The notes below the pieces were generated by a model that was not told the DNA's origin, did not search any database, and saw nothing but the letters and a program-made list of their open reading frames with translations. From Nanobdellota archaeon (lineage in GTDB: Archaea; Nanobdellota; Nanobdellia; SCGC-AAA011-G17; PNOQ01), in the NCBI GenBank assembly GCA_018829185.1, contig JAHJUI010000025.1, forward strand, positions 1-55,831: a DNA stretch of 55,831 nt, written 5' to 3'. The number at the start of each line of letters is the position of its first letter. The stretch's first letter is position 1. The translations under genes were made by a program, and so were the position numbers. This document shows positions 10,756-20,212 of this stretch, piece by piece.

Positions 10756-11172
10756 ATGATCATAAATGCAGAACACGAAGTAGTAGGAAGGATTGCAACT
10801 AGGGCAGCGAAAGCAGCTCTAGAAGGCGAAAAAGTAGATATCGTGAATTGTGAAAAAGCAGTCATAACTGGAAACAAAAAAGCCATTATTCAATTCTACA
10901 AAGATAAAGTAGAAAAGGGAGACCCATTACAAGGACCTTACTGGCAAAAAAGACCAGACAAATTTACAAGAAGGATAATTAGGGGTATGCTCCCATGGAA
11001 AAAATCAAGAGGTCAAGAAGCATTTAGAAAAGTAATGTGTTACATCGGAATCCCAGAAGAATTCAAAGATAAAAAAATCATATCAATTGATGCTGCAGAT
11101 GTATCAAAAACCCATAATCTTAAATTTATAACTATTGGAGATTTATGTAAACAACTTAGAGGAAAATGGTAA
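10756..11172 (+). CDS. rpl13: 50S ribosomal protein uL13
   Basis: VGRIATRAAKAALEGEKVDIVNCEKAVITGNK... RGMLPWKKSRGQEAF; start placed at the second Met of the ORF (10747) to follow the eL18 stop. Confidence 0.92.
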   Translation: MIINAEHEVVGRIATRAAKAALEGEKVDIVNCEKAVITGNKKAIIQFYKDKVEKGDPLQGPYWQKRPDKFTRRIIRGMLPWKKSRGQEAFRKVMCYIGIPEEFKDKKIISIDAADVSKTHNLKFITIGDLCKQLRGKW

Positions 11173-11558
11173 AAACAATTAAAGGTTCAGGAAAAAGAAA
11201 AGAGGCAATAGCTAAAGCTACAATTTCAAAGGGAACTGGAAAAGTAAAAATTAATAATCAGTTGTTAGATAATTTTGGAAATGAAATAGCCGTAATGAAA
11301 ATAAAAGAACCAATTATTTTAGCTAATAATCCAAAAGATATCGATATTAAAGTAAGGGTATCCGGGGGAGGATGGTCAGCTCAAGCAGATGCCGTTAGAC
11401 TTGCAATAGCTCGTTGTTTAGTAGACAGCAACAAAAATTTAAAGAAAACATTTTTAGAATATGACCGAAATTTACTAGTTGCAGACACAAGATGGAAAGA
11501 AACTTGCAAACCAAACGATTCTAAAGCACGTGCGAAGCGACAGAAATCGTATCGATAA
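11166..11558 (+). CDS. rps9: 30S ribosomal protein uS9
   Basis: GSGKRKEAIAKATISKGTGKVKIN... GGGWSAQADAVRLAIARCLV... ARAKRQKSYR. Confidence 0.94.
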   Translation: MVKTIKGSGKRKEAIAKATISKGTGKVKINNQLLDNFGNEIAVMKIKEPIILANNPKDIDIKVRVSGGGWSAQADAVRLAIARCLVDSNKNLKKTFLEYDRNLLVADTRWKETCKPNDSKARAKRQKSYR

Positions 11559-11671
11559 AGCGGTATCAAAAAAGATTCTTTATATATTACCCGTATAGCA
11601 TATATTAAAAACAATAGACACTTGACAACCGCATACAAAGAACTTTTAAGTATTAATTACTTCTAAGATTA

Positions 11672-12754
11672 ATGGAAAATAAGATATCGGTTCTAAATTT
11701 TATCCCAAAAGAAATCTTATGTGGGAAAAATAATAATTCATATCGGTTGGATATAAAAAACAAAACAGGTTATGTTTTATTGTCTTACATTATTAATGGA
11801 TATAACAAAAGTAAAAGAAAACACAGTTTAATTCTACCAAAATATATCAATAAAAATAATGAAACTTTCGAAGTTTTGGGATTATTACAAGCAGAAATGG
11901 GAAAAACTAATAACGGTTCCTTAGCTTTTTGCAATAATGAACCAAAAATAATCAATAAAGTCCTAAAATGGTTTGAAAAAGAATTAGAATTGTCAAAAGA
12001 TGATTGGAAATGGTCCATAGCAGTTAATATTAAAGAGCCAAAAGATAAAGACTATAAAAAAGAAGTAGAAAATAAATTGATTAATTATTGGTTAAATAAA
12101 TCTTCACTCAAATTAGAAAAGTCCTTCCCAAAAAAAGTTTTATATAGAAATACTAAAAATATTAGATTAAAAAAGTGTTATTATGGGTGTTTAAGAATAG
12201 AATTTAAAAATAATTTATTTAGTCAAATAATAAAAAACTTTGTTAAAAAAACAGTTAACGGTATAATAAATCTCGAAGAAAAATATATCAGAAACTTTAT
12301 GGTCGGAATTTTGGCAGGAGAATCTTGTGTAGAGATTAATAAAAAACATAAAACGTATAGAATTCACATAACTGCAAATGACATTAATGAAAGAAACATA
12401 TATCAATCTTGTTTAAACCAATTAGGAATCAAATCTAAACAATATAATAATCACAAAGACTTAATAATTTCAAGAAGAGAAAATCTTGTAAAACTTCTAA
12501 AACAAAGACTAATGACTTTACATCTGAGGAAATATGCAAAATTTCTAAATATGATGAAACAGTATCCAAACATTAAGGAAGAAACAGGATATTTCAAGCC
12601 AAAAGGCAAAAATAGTTGGAATAGAATACCTAAAGAAAAAATAAATGATATCATTAGCTTAAAGAAAACTTATCCTAATCACACTTGTAGAAAAATAGCT
12701 CAATTAGTCAAAGTGAGTCCAATAAAAGTTAGCAGAGTTTTAAGAAATCAATAA
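11672..12754 (+). CDS. LAGLIDADG-like homing endonuclease family protein, free-standing, with C-terminal HTH-like segment
   Basis: Two LAGLIDADG-like helices (EVLGLLQAEMGK and FMVGILAGESCVEI); C-terminal CRKIAQLVKVSPIKVSRVLRN. Confidence 0.7.
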   Translation: MENKISVLNFIPKEILCGKNNNSYRLDIKNKTGYVLLSYIINGYNKSKRKHSLILPKYINKNNETFEVLGLLQAEMGKTNNGSLAFCNNEPKIINKVLKWFEKELELSKDDWKWSIAVNIKEPKDKDYKKEVENKLINYWLNKSSLKLEKSFPKKVLYRNTKNIRLKKCYYGCLRIEFKNNLFSQIIKNFVKKTVNGIINLEEKYIRNFMVGILAGESCVEINKKHKTYRIHITANDINERNIYQSCLNQLGIKSKQYNNHKDLIISRRENLVKLLKQRLMTLHLRKYAKFLNMMKQYPNIKEETGYFKPKGKNSWNRIPKEKINDIISLKKTYPNHTCRKIAQLVKVSPIKVSRVLRNQ

Positions 12755-12794
12755 TTACAACAAAATAACAAAAATCAATAGATCACAAAGTAAC

Positions 12795-13313
12795 TTAGTC
12801 TAAACTATTCTTTTTTAAAATAATCCTTAAATGATCTAAAAAAGCAAATAAAGCTAATAAGGTTAAAATGATTATTAAAGTAAAAAATCCTCTCCAATCA
12901 AAAAAATGTACCAAAGATAACAATTCATTGGGGGATTCTCTAAGTATGGCTGGACAACACTTGATTATTAGAAGTTCATTTAAAGATTTACCTAATGCAA
13001 AATAAAAAAAGATAACTCCCAAAAAAACAAGGGCCATATTCCTTAAAAATTTAATAAAAGTAAATAAAAGATATTTAAATATAGATTTAACTCCCTTAAG
13101 TTCTTTAATTATAATTAAACTAATGAATATAGCCAATATTGGTAGCATAAATCTAATTTTTATTCCCGAAGGGGTATAATAGCTATTAGTTACAGAAAAA
13201 ATAATGTAATTTAAGAGAATTAAGTATCCTAAATAAAGAAAACTAATCGTTCCTACGAAATAATCTATAAACTTTTTCATATTCTTGTTAACCAATTTGA
13301 ATTTGATAGTCAA
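12795..13313 (-). CDS. Multi-TM hypothetical membrane protein
   Basis: Several hydrophobic helices; no family recognised. Confidence 0.6.
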   Translation of the reverse strand: MTIKFKLVNKNMKKFIDYFVGTISFLYLGYLILLNYIIFSVTNSYYTPSGIKIRFMLPILAIFISLIIIKELKGVKSIFKYLLFTFIKFLRNMALVFLGVIFFYFALGKSLNELLIIKCCPAILRESPNELLSLVHFFDWRGFFTLIIILTLLALFAFLDHLRIILKKNSLD

Positions 13314-13383
13314 ATAACTATAAAAATTTAGTGATTTGTAGGAAATCGAAAGGTTTAAAATATGTTAATGTTTCAAATAGAAT

Positions 13384-13866
13384 ATGAAAAAAGGGGCAAA
13401 TAAGCATAAAAACAATAATCCTTGGATTGTAATTGCTGTTATCGTAATAATTGCTATTATTTTTATTTTATATGCAATTAAAGATTCTCAAAAAGAAAGT
13501 CTAACCTCAGACGATTTTAAAATAGTTTCTGCTTCATGGAAAGAATCACTGGATTGGGAAAAAATGTGTTCAAAAGCTGGAACCCCAGATTGTAGCGAAG
13601 TAAATTATATTCCCCCTTGCATAGAAGATAAAAAAACACTTTCCGGAGGATATCTCTTAGATATTCAAATGAATGAAGATTATTTAAGCTGCTCAATTAT
13701 TATCAATGGTTTAGATCGTGGTTGGAGGGGAATAGAAAAGAAGAACATATTGGAATTGGCAATTAATGCCGATTATACAAAAGACAACCAAATTACTTTA
13801 TGTTGTAAGTCTGACACTAAAAAAGGAAAAGTTTGTAGTACTATTACTCTTAAAGCAAACTGTTAA
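13384..13866 (+). CDS. Single-TM anchored secreted hypothetical protein
   Basis: N-terminal TM (WIVIAVIVIIAIIFILYAI), Cys pairs; promoter-like CGAAAGGTTTAAAA just upstream. Confidence 0.65.
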   Translation: MKKGANKHKNNNPWIVIAVIVIIAIIFILYAIKDSQKESLTSDDFKIVSASWKESLDWEKMCSKAGTPDCSEVNYIPPCIEDKKTLSGGYLLDIQMNEDYLSCSIIINGLDRGWRGIEKKNILELAINADYTKDNQITLCCKSDTKKGKVCSTITLKANC

Positions 13867-14020
13867 TTCGAAAATTAAACTGTATAAATAGATAAATTTT
13901 AATATTAATTTATAACTAACATATTTAATAAAGAACACACTATTTAACTTACAAACCTAAAAAATATCGAAACCTTTAAAAATAGCCAACTTTCCCAATA
14001 TCCCATAGGAACTAATTAAA

Positions 14021-14218
14021 ATGATAATACCAATAAGATGTTTCAGTTGTGGAAAACCAGTTGGACATTTATACGAAGAATATTTACAAAGAGTGGAAAA
14101 CGGAGAGGACCCTAAAATAATAATGGATGAACTAGGATTAAAAAGATACTGTTGCAGAGCCCTATTTTTAGGTCACGTTGACTTACTTGAGAAAGTAGCA
14201 AGATTTAAAAAATCTTAA
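14021..14218 (+). CDS. rpoN: DNA-directed RNA polymerase subunit Rpo10/RpoN
   Basis: MIIPIRCFSCGKPVGHLYEEY... RYCCRALFLGHVDL. Confidence 0.95.
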   Translation: MIIPIRCFSCGKPVGHLYEEYLQRVENGEDPKIIMDELGLKRYCCRALFLGHVDLLEKVARFKKS

Positions 14219-14233
14219 TTCTTTTCTTTTTTA

Positions 14234-14632
14234 ATGAGAGATAACTATTTTTTACAAAAGAGGCTAGTACAAATATGGACTGAGTTCTTTCCAGATGTAC
14301 CTAAATTAAATGAAGTTTCTATAATTTTTAAAGGAAAAGCTAAATGGAAGTTTGGACACATTGAAAGTCAAGGCAAAAACACAAGAATTGTACTCAATAG
14401 ACTATTCAGAAGTCAAATAGTCCCACAATACATAATAGATTTAACCATAGCACATGAACTAGTTCATTATGCACATGGATTTCATAGTCCTTTGCCAAAA
14501 AAATACAAATATCCACACCAGGGCGGAATTGTAAAAAAAGAACTTAATAAACGTGGCTTCAAAGAACTTCAAAAACTAGAACATAAATGGTTTAAAACAG
14601 AATGGACACATTTGTATGATGTTCTAAGATAA
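14234..14632 (+). CDS. SprT/WLM-like zinc metallopeptidase-domain protein
   Basis: Zn motif LTIAHELVHYAHGFHS in a small basic protein. Confidence 0.7.
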   Translation: MRDNYFLQKRLVQIWTEFFPDVPKLNEVSIIFKGKAKWKFGHIESQGKNTRIVLNRLFRSQIVPQYIIDLTIAHELVHYAHGFHSPLPKKYKYPHQGGIVKKELNKRGFKELQKLEHKWFKTEWTHLYDVLR

Positions 14633-14911
14633 TGGAATCCTAGTATACTTTTTACATTCAAAACAATAATAAATTAATTTTCCATCCCTTGTTCTAACTC
14701 TATAATTTTTACTCTTAAAATAATTATAACAATGTTTACAAAACTTTCTTTTAAATTTCTTAGGCATTCTAAGATTAAGCTTCATGGCAATCTTTCTAGC
14801 CAATTCTACATATCTATTTGCTAACTTCTGACTTTTTGTTTTTTCAGCTTCTTCAAACAACTTTTCAATTCTTTTCTTAGCAATTTCTTTCTGTTCTTCT
14901 TTATTTTTCAT
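14624..14911 (-). CDS. rnp4: Ribonuclease P protein component 4 (Rpp21/Rpr2)
   Basis: RIEKLFEEAEKTKSQKLANRYVELARKIAMKLNLRMPKKFKRKFCKHCYNYF... YYCFECK. Confidence 0.9.
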   Translation of the reverse strand: MKNKEEQKEIAKKRIEKLFEEAEKTKSQKLANRYVELARKIAMKLNLRMPKKFKRKFCKHCYNYFKSKNYRVRTRDGKLIYYCFECKKYTRIPLS

Positions 14912-15013
14912 ACTAAAATTATGGTTTCCATTATTTATAATTGTTTGTAGGAGTATTTTTCAGTAGTAACATACCGAAAGATTTATAAAGGGTTGATTTA
15001 TAAAAAAGATAAA

Positions 15014-15721
15014 ATGAGATTAAAAAGCTTAGTCGGAGCTAGCTTAGCATTATTATTAGCTACAGCCCCAATACCTATAGAACAAATTACTCCTTCCCTT
15101 AATGATTCTAAATTAGAATATGCAAAAGTTGAGGAACAAATAAATTTAGCAAAAAGATTAGCAGAAGAAGAAATAAAATTAGCACAAAGAGAAGCAAAAA
15201 TCTGTTGGTTTCATTTCGGATTAAGAAGTAGTGAAACCGGTTACCTTGAAGCAAAATATGGAAAACCATTCTATGGAAGAAATATTACCAATAAAAGAGA
15301 TTCTAAAGGAAATCCTATTGGGTCTAGGTGTTGGGGCCCAGATCAAATACATCCTATCACTGTAAAACAACTAAAAAATGAAGATCGTATTTCTCAAGAA
15401 GATTTTGACTTAGCAATGGAAGAAGTTTATAATAAAATGAAAAAAAGCCATCCAGAATATATAGTTCCCGGAAATGTAATAGAAAACCCTTCTCAAGAAC
15501 TTATAGATGCTTTCAACAGAATAGGATTTGCTACTTGTGGATATGTATTAGATAGAACTGGAAACGAAGATTTTAGACTTGCAGCAAATATATACCGTTG
15601 GGGGGAACAAAGAGTAAAAAATCGTGACGCAGCTTTAAAACGAGGAGAATCTGTTAAAATGGATCATCGGTATTTTAACAAACTTGAAGAATCATTAGGT
15701 GAACATTTCTTTCAAACTTAG
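15014..15721 (+). CDS. Secreted protein with possible lysozyme/transglycosylase-like segment
   Basis: Signal peptide MRLKSLVGASLALLLATAPIPI; segment RSSETGYLEAKYGKPF...GSRCWGPDQIHPITVKQL weakly resembles SLT E...GxxQIxPxT pattern. Confidence 0.55.
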   Translation: MRLKSLVGASLALLLATAPIPIEQITPSLNDSKLEYAKVEEQINLAKRLAEEEIKLAQREAKICWFHFGLRSSETGYLEAKYGKPFYGRNITNKRDSKGNPIGSRCWGPDQIHPITVKQLKNEDRISQEDFDLAMEEVYNKMKKSHPEYIVPGNVIENPSQELIDAFNRIGFATCGYVLDRTGNEDFRLAANIYRWGEQRVKNRDAALKRGESVKMDHRYFNKLEESLGEHFFQT

Positions 15722-15730
15722 AATTATAAA

Positions 15731-15846
15731 GGTGGACAACTTTCCAAGGTTCCCGCAACAGAGTGCAGTACAACTCAGAACGTAGGCCTGCTTAACTACC
15801 GTGTTCGGGATGAGAACGGGTGGAACCAAGCCACTATGGTCGTCCA
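15731..15846 (-). rRNA. rrf: 5S ribosomal RNA
   Basis: Minus strand reads GGACGACCATAGTGGCTTGGTTCCACCCGTTCTCATCCCGAACACGGTAGTTAAGC...GTTGTCCACC, classic 5S with pairing ends. Confidence 0.95.
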
Positions 15847-15880
15847 AAATTTAGAGAAAATTAGGTGTTTATAAAGATTA

Positions 15881-16225
15881 CTATTTGGCTTGTATAACAA
15901 TATCAGCACATCTTGTAATTTGTCTGTTTAGTATCATAAAATCACAAAGATTATGCTTCCCAAGGCCTTCTGCTAATTTATCTCTTCTAAACCTTACTTT
16001 ATCAAAATCATAATCCATTAATCTAGGCTGTGGTTCTTCCTTACCAATTAATTCTTCTCCATTACTCCTTGAATAAGAATAATAACAATATCTCTTTTCA
16101 TCAGGATCAAATGTTACAATAACTCTATGTGGTTTTTCTCTAGAAATTACTTTTAACACATCTTCTAAAACCTTTTCATCATTGGGTCTTAAGTAATGAT
16201 CCGGTTCTTTTTTTCCAGATTTCAT
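15881..16225 (-). CDS. Hypothetical protein
   Basis: 114 aa ORF, no family recognised. Confidence 0.55.
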   Translation of the reverse strand: MKSGKKEPDHYLRPNDEKVLEDVLKVISREKPHRVIVTFDPDEKRYCYYSYSRSNGEELIGKEEPQPRLMDYDFDKVRFRRDKLAEGLGKHNLCDFMILNRQITRCADIVIQAK

Positions 16226-16279
16226 AATATTAAACTAATTTTACCCCTTATAAATCTTTCCGTTTACACTACTTAAAAG

Positions 16280-16618
16280 TCATAACAACTTCAAATCCCC
16301 TGTAACTTTATCAAGGATTTCATCTTCATCAGGACCAATCCCAATACAAGTAATACTTCCTTTCTCAATCTGGGTTCTACCTGCATCTTTAATCAAAGCA
16401 AACTTCAACTTATTTTTTTTAGCAATTTCTTTTATATCAAATAATTCTTGTAAACTATTAACTTTCAAAACAACTTTCTTCATTCCTTCTTCACGCCATT
16501 TATCGGCTTTTTTCTTATCAGATAATGCAAAAGCTTCCACACTAGCATGACTAACCTGCGCAGAAATCTTGCCCTTGCCCATTTTCAAATCAGTCCTAAC
16601 AATTATCACTTGTTTCAT
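16280..16618 (-). CDS. pth2: Peptidyl-tRNA hydrolase Pth2
   Basis: VIIVRTDLKMGKGKISAQVSHASVEAF... IKDAGRTQIEKGSITCIGIGPD. Confidence 0.95.
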   Translation of the reverse strand: MKQVIIVRTDLKMGKGKISAQVSHASVEAFALSDKKKADKWREEGMKKVVLKVNSLQELFDIKEIAKKNKLKFALIKDAGRTQIEKGSITCIGIGPDEDEILDKVTGDLKLL

Positions 16619-16914
16619 TTCTTGAATTTATGTTTCATTTCTTTTAATAATTTCTTCATAGCTTTATGAATTACTACTTTAAAATCCCAACCCATAACTT
16701 CAGTTTCAAACATCAGCTTAGGAACTTTAATTTTAGAAATCAAACAATATCTTTTTCTTTTCCCTTCTCTGTCATATTCTTTTATATGAACCTCAAGGAT
16801 ATATTTTTTCAAAAAAAGATCAATTTTATCACAATATTCTCCAAGAAGCCTAGTCAAAATTTCTTTCTCTTCATCTGTTAACAAATTTCCCTTAATTATT
16901 TTATAGTTTACCAT
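16615..16914 (-). CDS. Hypothetical protein (possible ribosome-associated/HPF-like small protein)
   Basis: 99 aa; abuts the pth2 start; overall pattern resembles ribosome-associated beta-alpha proteins, weak. Confidence 0.5.
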   Translation of the reverse strand: MVNYKIIKGNLLTDEEKEILTRLLGEYCDKIDLFLKKYILEVHIKEYDREGKRKRYCLISKIKVPKLMFETEVMGWDFKVVIHKAMKKLLKEMKHKFKK

Positions 16915-17112
16915 AATCTTTTCTTAATCAATGGACTTTTAAAGTTTATCTTTTCCAAGTATATATTAACTTTCTTATGTTACCTTAAATCTATAATAAA
17001 TTCCTTGATTGATATCTGTTGACAAAAATATAAAAACTTGCCGATTTGCAGGAAGCGAAAGGTTTAAAAGATTTTCCGGCTTCCCCTTTCTTAATTTTAT
17101 GGGGGTATTAAA

Positions 17113-17406
17113 ATGGCTGAAACTAAAAGATTATCATTAAGTGGTTTTTTTGGATTATTATCTGCGGGTGCGGGGGTAGGTGGATTAACAGCAATAATAG
17201 AGAATTTGGGAGAGAGAGCAGTTGTAATGAATACTTATTTAGCAAACGTACAAGAAATAAATCATGAAACCATTCAAGCTGGATTAGAATTAGCAAATAG
17301 TGTGGGTTATACCGGTGCAGCCATAGGAATAGTGGTCTGTGGTATTGCTGGAGTAGCTGCGGCTTACTCTAATTATTTGGCAAACAATGAAAATATTTTC
17401 AATTAA
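17113..17406 (+). CDS. Small membrane protein
   Basis: Two hydrophobic Gly/Ala-rich helices; strong upstream promoter-like motif. Confidence 0.6.
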   Translation: MAETKRLSLSGFFGLLSAGAGVGGLTAIIENLGERAVVMNTYLANVQEINHETIQAGLELANSVGYTGAAIGIVVCGIAGVAAAYSNYLANNENIFN

Positions 17407-17445
17407 TTTCTTTTTTATTTCTTTATAAAAAAACAACTTTTTTAA

Positions 17446-17988
17446 TCAAATTTTTTCTTTTCCAAGTATATATATTTCACTACTTCTTTTCTTAGTAGCC
17501 TTTGGCCTATAAATCTTAACACTCCTAAACTCCTTTTTAACTCGTCCTAAAACCTCTTCTGTTTCTTCACTTTCAAACATTTTAACTAAGAAATTACCGC
17601 CTTTCTTCAAAAGTTTCTCTGCTATATCTAAAGCTCTCATAACCAATCTAAAACTTCCCCCTTCATCTAATTCCTTTATTCCAGAAGTCATAGGAGCCAT
17701 ATCACTTACAATAACATCAAATTTCCCTTTAACTTTATCAAATATCTCATCTTTAAAAACATCACAAACAATTGGCTTTCCAAAATTTAATTTTTTCTTA
17801 TCAACACTAACAACTTCACTTGCTTTCTCTAAACAGTATTGTGTCCAGCTGCCTGGCCAAGCACCTAAATCAAGAACCCTATCCCCTTTTTCAATCAATT
17901 TAAACCTATTATTGATTTCTTTTAATTTGTAAACAGATCTTGCTTTATAACCTTCTCTTTCAGCCCTAAGTGTAAATTTATCTTTCAT
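17446..17988 (-). CDS. rlmE: FtsJ/RlmE-like rRNA 2'-O-methyltransferase
   Basis: REGYKARSVYKLKEINNRF... VLDLGAWPGSWTQYCLEK... DVIVSDMAPMTSG. Confidence 0.93.
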   Translation of the reverse strand: MKDKFTLRAEREGYKARSVYKLKEINNRFKLIEKGDRVLDLGAWPGSWTQYCLEKASEVVSVDKKKLNFGKPIVCDVFKDEIFDKVKGKFDVIVSDMAPMTSGIKELDEGGSFRLVMRALDIAEKLLKKGGNFLVKMFESEETEEVLGRVKKEFRSVKIYRPKATKKRSSEIYILGKEKI

Positions 17989-18875
17989 TTCATATGAAAC
18001 TCAACAACATCATCTTCTTGCAATTTATGCGCTAAACCCACTTCCTGACCCCCAAACTTAGCACTCGGGCCCCAAATTCTTGCGAACTTAAATCTCTTAA
18101 GAAAATCTTTATGTACTTTAAGTGTTAAATCTTTAACAGTATCTCCTTTATCTAATGCAACAGGCGGAAACTCTTTCTTCTTGCCTGGTTGTTTTGTATA
18201 AACATAAATTAAACCTAGCATTGACCACATTTTTTTCTTAATATCTTCTAAATCAGAATGCATAAAATCCAAAGTATAATAATTTTTAACTGGCTCTGAA
18301 GAATTAAAAACAATTAATCCCTTAAAATAAATATCTGCTTCTTGTAATTCCCTCTTCAGAAATTCCAAATCTTCTTCCCCTTTAACAATAAGTACTATCA
18401 AATCTGCCATCCTAACAACTCCAAAAAAAGCAGGTCCTTTCTCACTATCAATAAAATCTTCAGTGACTGCAGGAATCTCTATCAACTGAACTTTAATTCC
18501 ATGATAATCCATTACTCCAAATTCTGGCTTCTTAGTTGTAAATTCATAAGCTTCTTCTTTCAAATGAGCATTTGTTAATTGATTAATAAACAAACTTTTT
18601 CCAGAATTTGTTTTCCCAATCAAAACAATCTGAGCAGCCCCTTCTCTTTTAACAGTTACTCCTGCTCTTCCCCTCGCATTTTTTATTTCCTTGTCTTGAG
18701 TATATTTCAATCTAGCTAAACGTTTCTTAATATTAGACCTCATATTCTCAGCTCCCTTATGAGAAGGAGCAGTAGCTAACATTTTTTTCAAAGCTTTAAT
18801 TTTCTGTTCTTTAGTTTTAGATTCGTAATATTCCCGTTCAGCTTTCTGATATGCTGGTGTTACGTTAGTTGGCAT
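17985..18875 (-). CDS. DRG/Obg-family GTPase with C-terminal TGS domain
   Basis: G1 IVLIGKTNSGKSLFINQLT; C-terminal LTLKVHKDFLKRFKFARIWGPSAKFGGQEVGLAHKLQEDDVVEFH (TGS); start set to MPTNVTPAYQKAEREYY because the longer ORF runs into the tRNA. Confidence 0.9.
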   Translation of the reverse strand: MPTNVTPAYQKAEREYYESKTKEQKIKALKKMLATAPSHKGAENMRSNIKKRLARLKYTQDKEIKNARGRAGVTVKREGAAQIVLIGKTNSGKSLFINQLTNAHLKEEAYEFTTKKPEFGVMDYHGIKVQLIEIPAVTEDFIDSEKGPAFFGVVRMADLIVLIVKGEEDLEFLKRELQEADIYFKGLIVFNSSEPVKNYYTLDFMHSDLEDIKKKMWSMLGLIYVYTKQPGKKKEFPPVALDKGDTVKDLTLKVHKDFLKRFKFARIWGPSAKFGGQEVGLAHKLQEDDVVEFHMK

Positions 18876-18940
18876 GTAATTAATAGAAAAACAACAATAT
18901 AAAAACCTTTTTAAACAAATTAAAAACCTCAATTTATTAT

Positions 18941-19024
18941 GCAGGGGTGCCGGAGTGGTCAAACGGGATGGGCTCAAAACCCATTGGCTTAGTGCCTACG
19001 CAGGTTCGAACCCTGTCCTCTGCA
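18941..19024 (+). tRNA. tRNA-Leu(CAA)
   Basis: GCAGGGG acceptor pairs with CCTCTGC; long variable arm; anticodon loop CTCAAAA; GGTTCGAACC T-arm. Confidence 0.95.
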
Positions 19025-19033
19025 CTTAAAAAA

Positions 19034-19453
19034 ATGATAAAAAAACCAAATGTAAATGTAGACATCCTTATAGTTAAAGATAAAAAAATATTACTTGGGT
19101 TGTTAACAGAAAAGTGGAAATATGAAGGAAAACAAGTATGGGGCGTTCCAGGTAGAGACATTAGATTCGGAGAAAAAATCTCGGAAACAGTTAAAAGAAA
19201 CATAAAAGAGGAATTTGGATGTGAAATTAGCAGATTAGAAATAATAAGTATTAACGCTAACTATGCCCTAGGAAACCATTATATTGGAATCGGAGTAATC
19301 GTAGAAATAACTGGAGAACTAAAAACACTTATTCCAGAAGATTGGGAAAAATGGGAGTGGTTTTCAGAAGAACAAATTCCTAAAAATTTATTTCCTCCTG
19401 CAAAAAACGTTATAGATTGTTACCTAAATAAAAAAATCAATATATCGGACTAA
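19034..19453 (+). CDS. NUDIX hydrolase
   Basis: VWGVPGRDIRFGEKISETVKRNIKEEFG Nudix-like box; start moved to the Met after the tRNA. Confidence 0.85.
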   Translation: MIKKPNVNVDILIVKDKKILLGLLTEKWKYEGKQVWGVPGRDIRFGEKISETVKRNIKEEFGCEISRLEIISINANYALGNHYIGIGVIVEITGELKTLIPEDWEKWEWFSEEQIPKNLFPPAKNVIDCYLNKKINISD

Positions 19454-19454
19454 A

Positions 19455-20177
19455 ATGATAAAAAAAATATTACTTTGGAGAGATAAGAAATTTTACTGGA
19501 AAGAAAAAGATTTACATACTTCTTACGGTTTATTTAAAGAAAAAGATTTAGAAGATGCAAAACCTGGCTCAACCGTAAAATCAAATACTGATTATGAACT
19601 TAAAATCCTTCCAGCAACATTTTTAGATAAAATTGAAAAGTTAAAAAAAGGTCCACAATCAATTCCATTAAAGGATATTGGAACAATAATCACATATTCT
19701 GGATTAACAAAAGATTCAACAGTAGTTGATGCAGGAACTGGCTCTGGGATTTTAGCTTGCTTATTAGCCAATTTTGCAAAACAAGTAACAACTTATGAAA
19801 TAAGGGAAGATTTTGTAAAAATTGCAAATAAAAATATAGAAGCATTAAATCTAAAAAACATAGAAGTAAAAAATAAAAATATAACTACAGGAATAGATGA
19901 AAAAGATGTAGATCTAATCACCTTAGATATGGGTTCTCCTTGGGAAGCAATTCCAGAAGTAGAAAAAGCATTAAAACCAGGAGCAATATTAGTTTCCTAC
20001 TCCCCTTCAACCCCTCAAGTCACTGACCTGATAACTGCATTAGACCCAAAAAAATTTAAGGTATTAAAAGTAATTGAAGTAATTGAAAGAGAATGGGAAT
20101 TTAATGAAAGAAGAATTCATCCAAAATATCAAATGTTAGGTCACTCTGGTTTCTTAGTTTTTGTAAGAAAAATATAA
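19455..20177 (+). CDS. trmI: tRNA (adenine-N1)-methyltransferase TrmI
   Basis: IGTIITYSGLTKDSTVVDAGTGSGILACLLA and TLDMGSPW motifs. Confidence 0.85.
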   Translation: MIKKILLWRDKKFYWKEKDLHTSYGLFKEKDLEDAKPGSTVKSNTDYELKILPATFLDKIEKLKKGPQSIPLKDIGTIITYSGLTKDSTVVDAGTGSGILACLLANFAKQVTTYEIREDFVKIANKNIEALNLKNIEVKNKNITTGIDEKDVDLITLDMGSPWEAIPEVEKALKPGAILVSYSPSTPQVTDLITALDPKKFKVLKVIEVIEREWEFNERRIHPKYQMLGHSGFLVFVRKI

Positions 20178-20212
20178 AAACCTTTTTAAACAAGAAGCAA
20201 TAAATCAAAACC

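Noticed and set aside
18876-18977. N-terminal extension of the TGS GTPase ORF
   Set aside because: Runs into tRNA-Leu on the other strand; MPTNVTPAYQ start at 18875 fits the family.
18947-19033. ORF start MPEWSNGMGSKPIGLVPTQVRTLSS overlapping the tRNA
   Set aside because: This is translation through tRNA-Leu; the Nudix protein starts at 19034.
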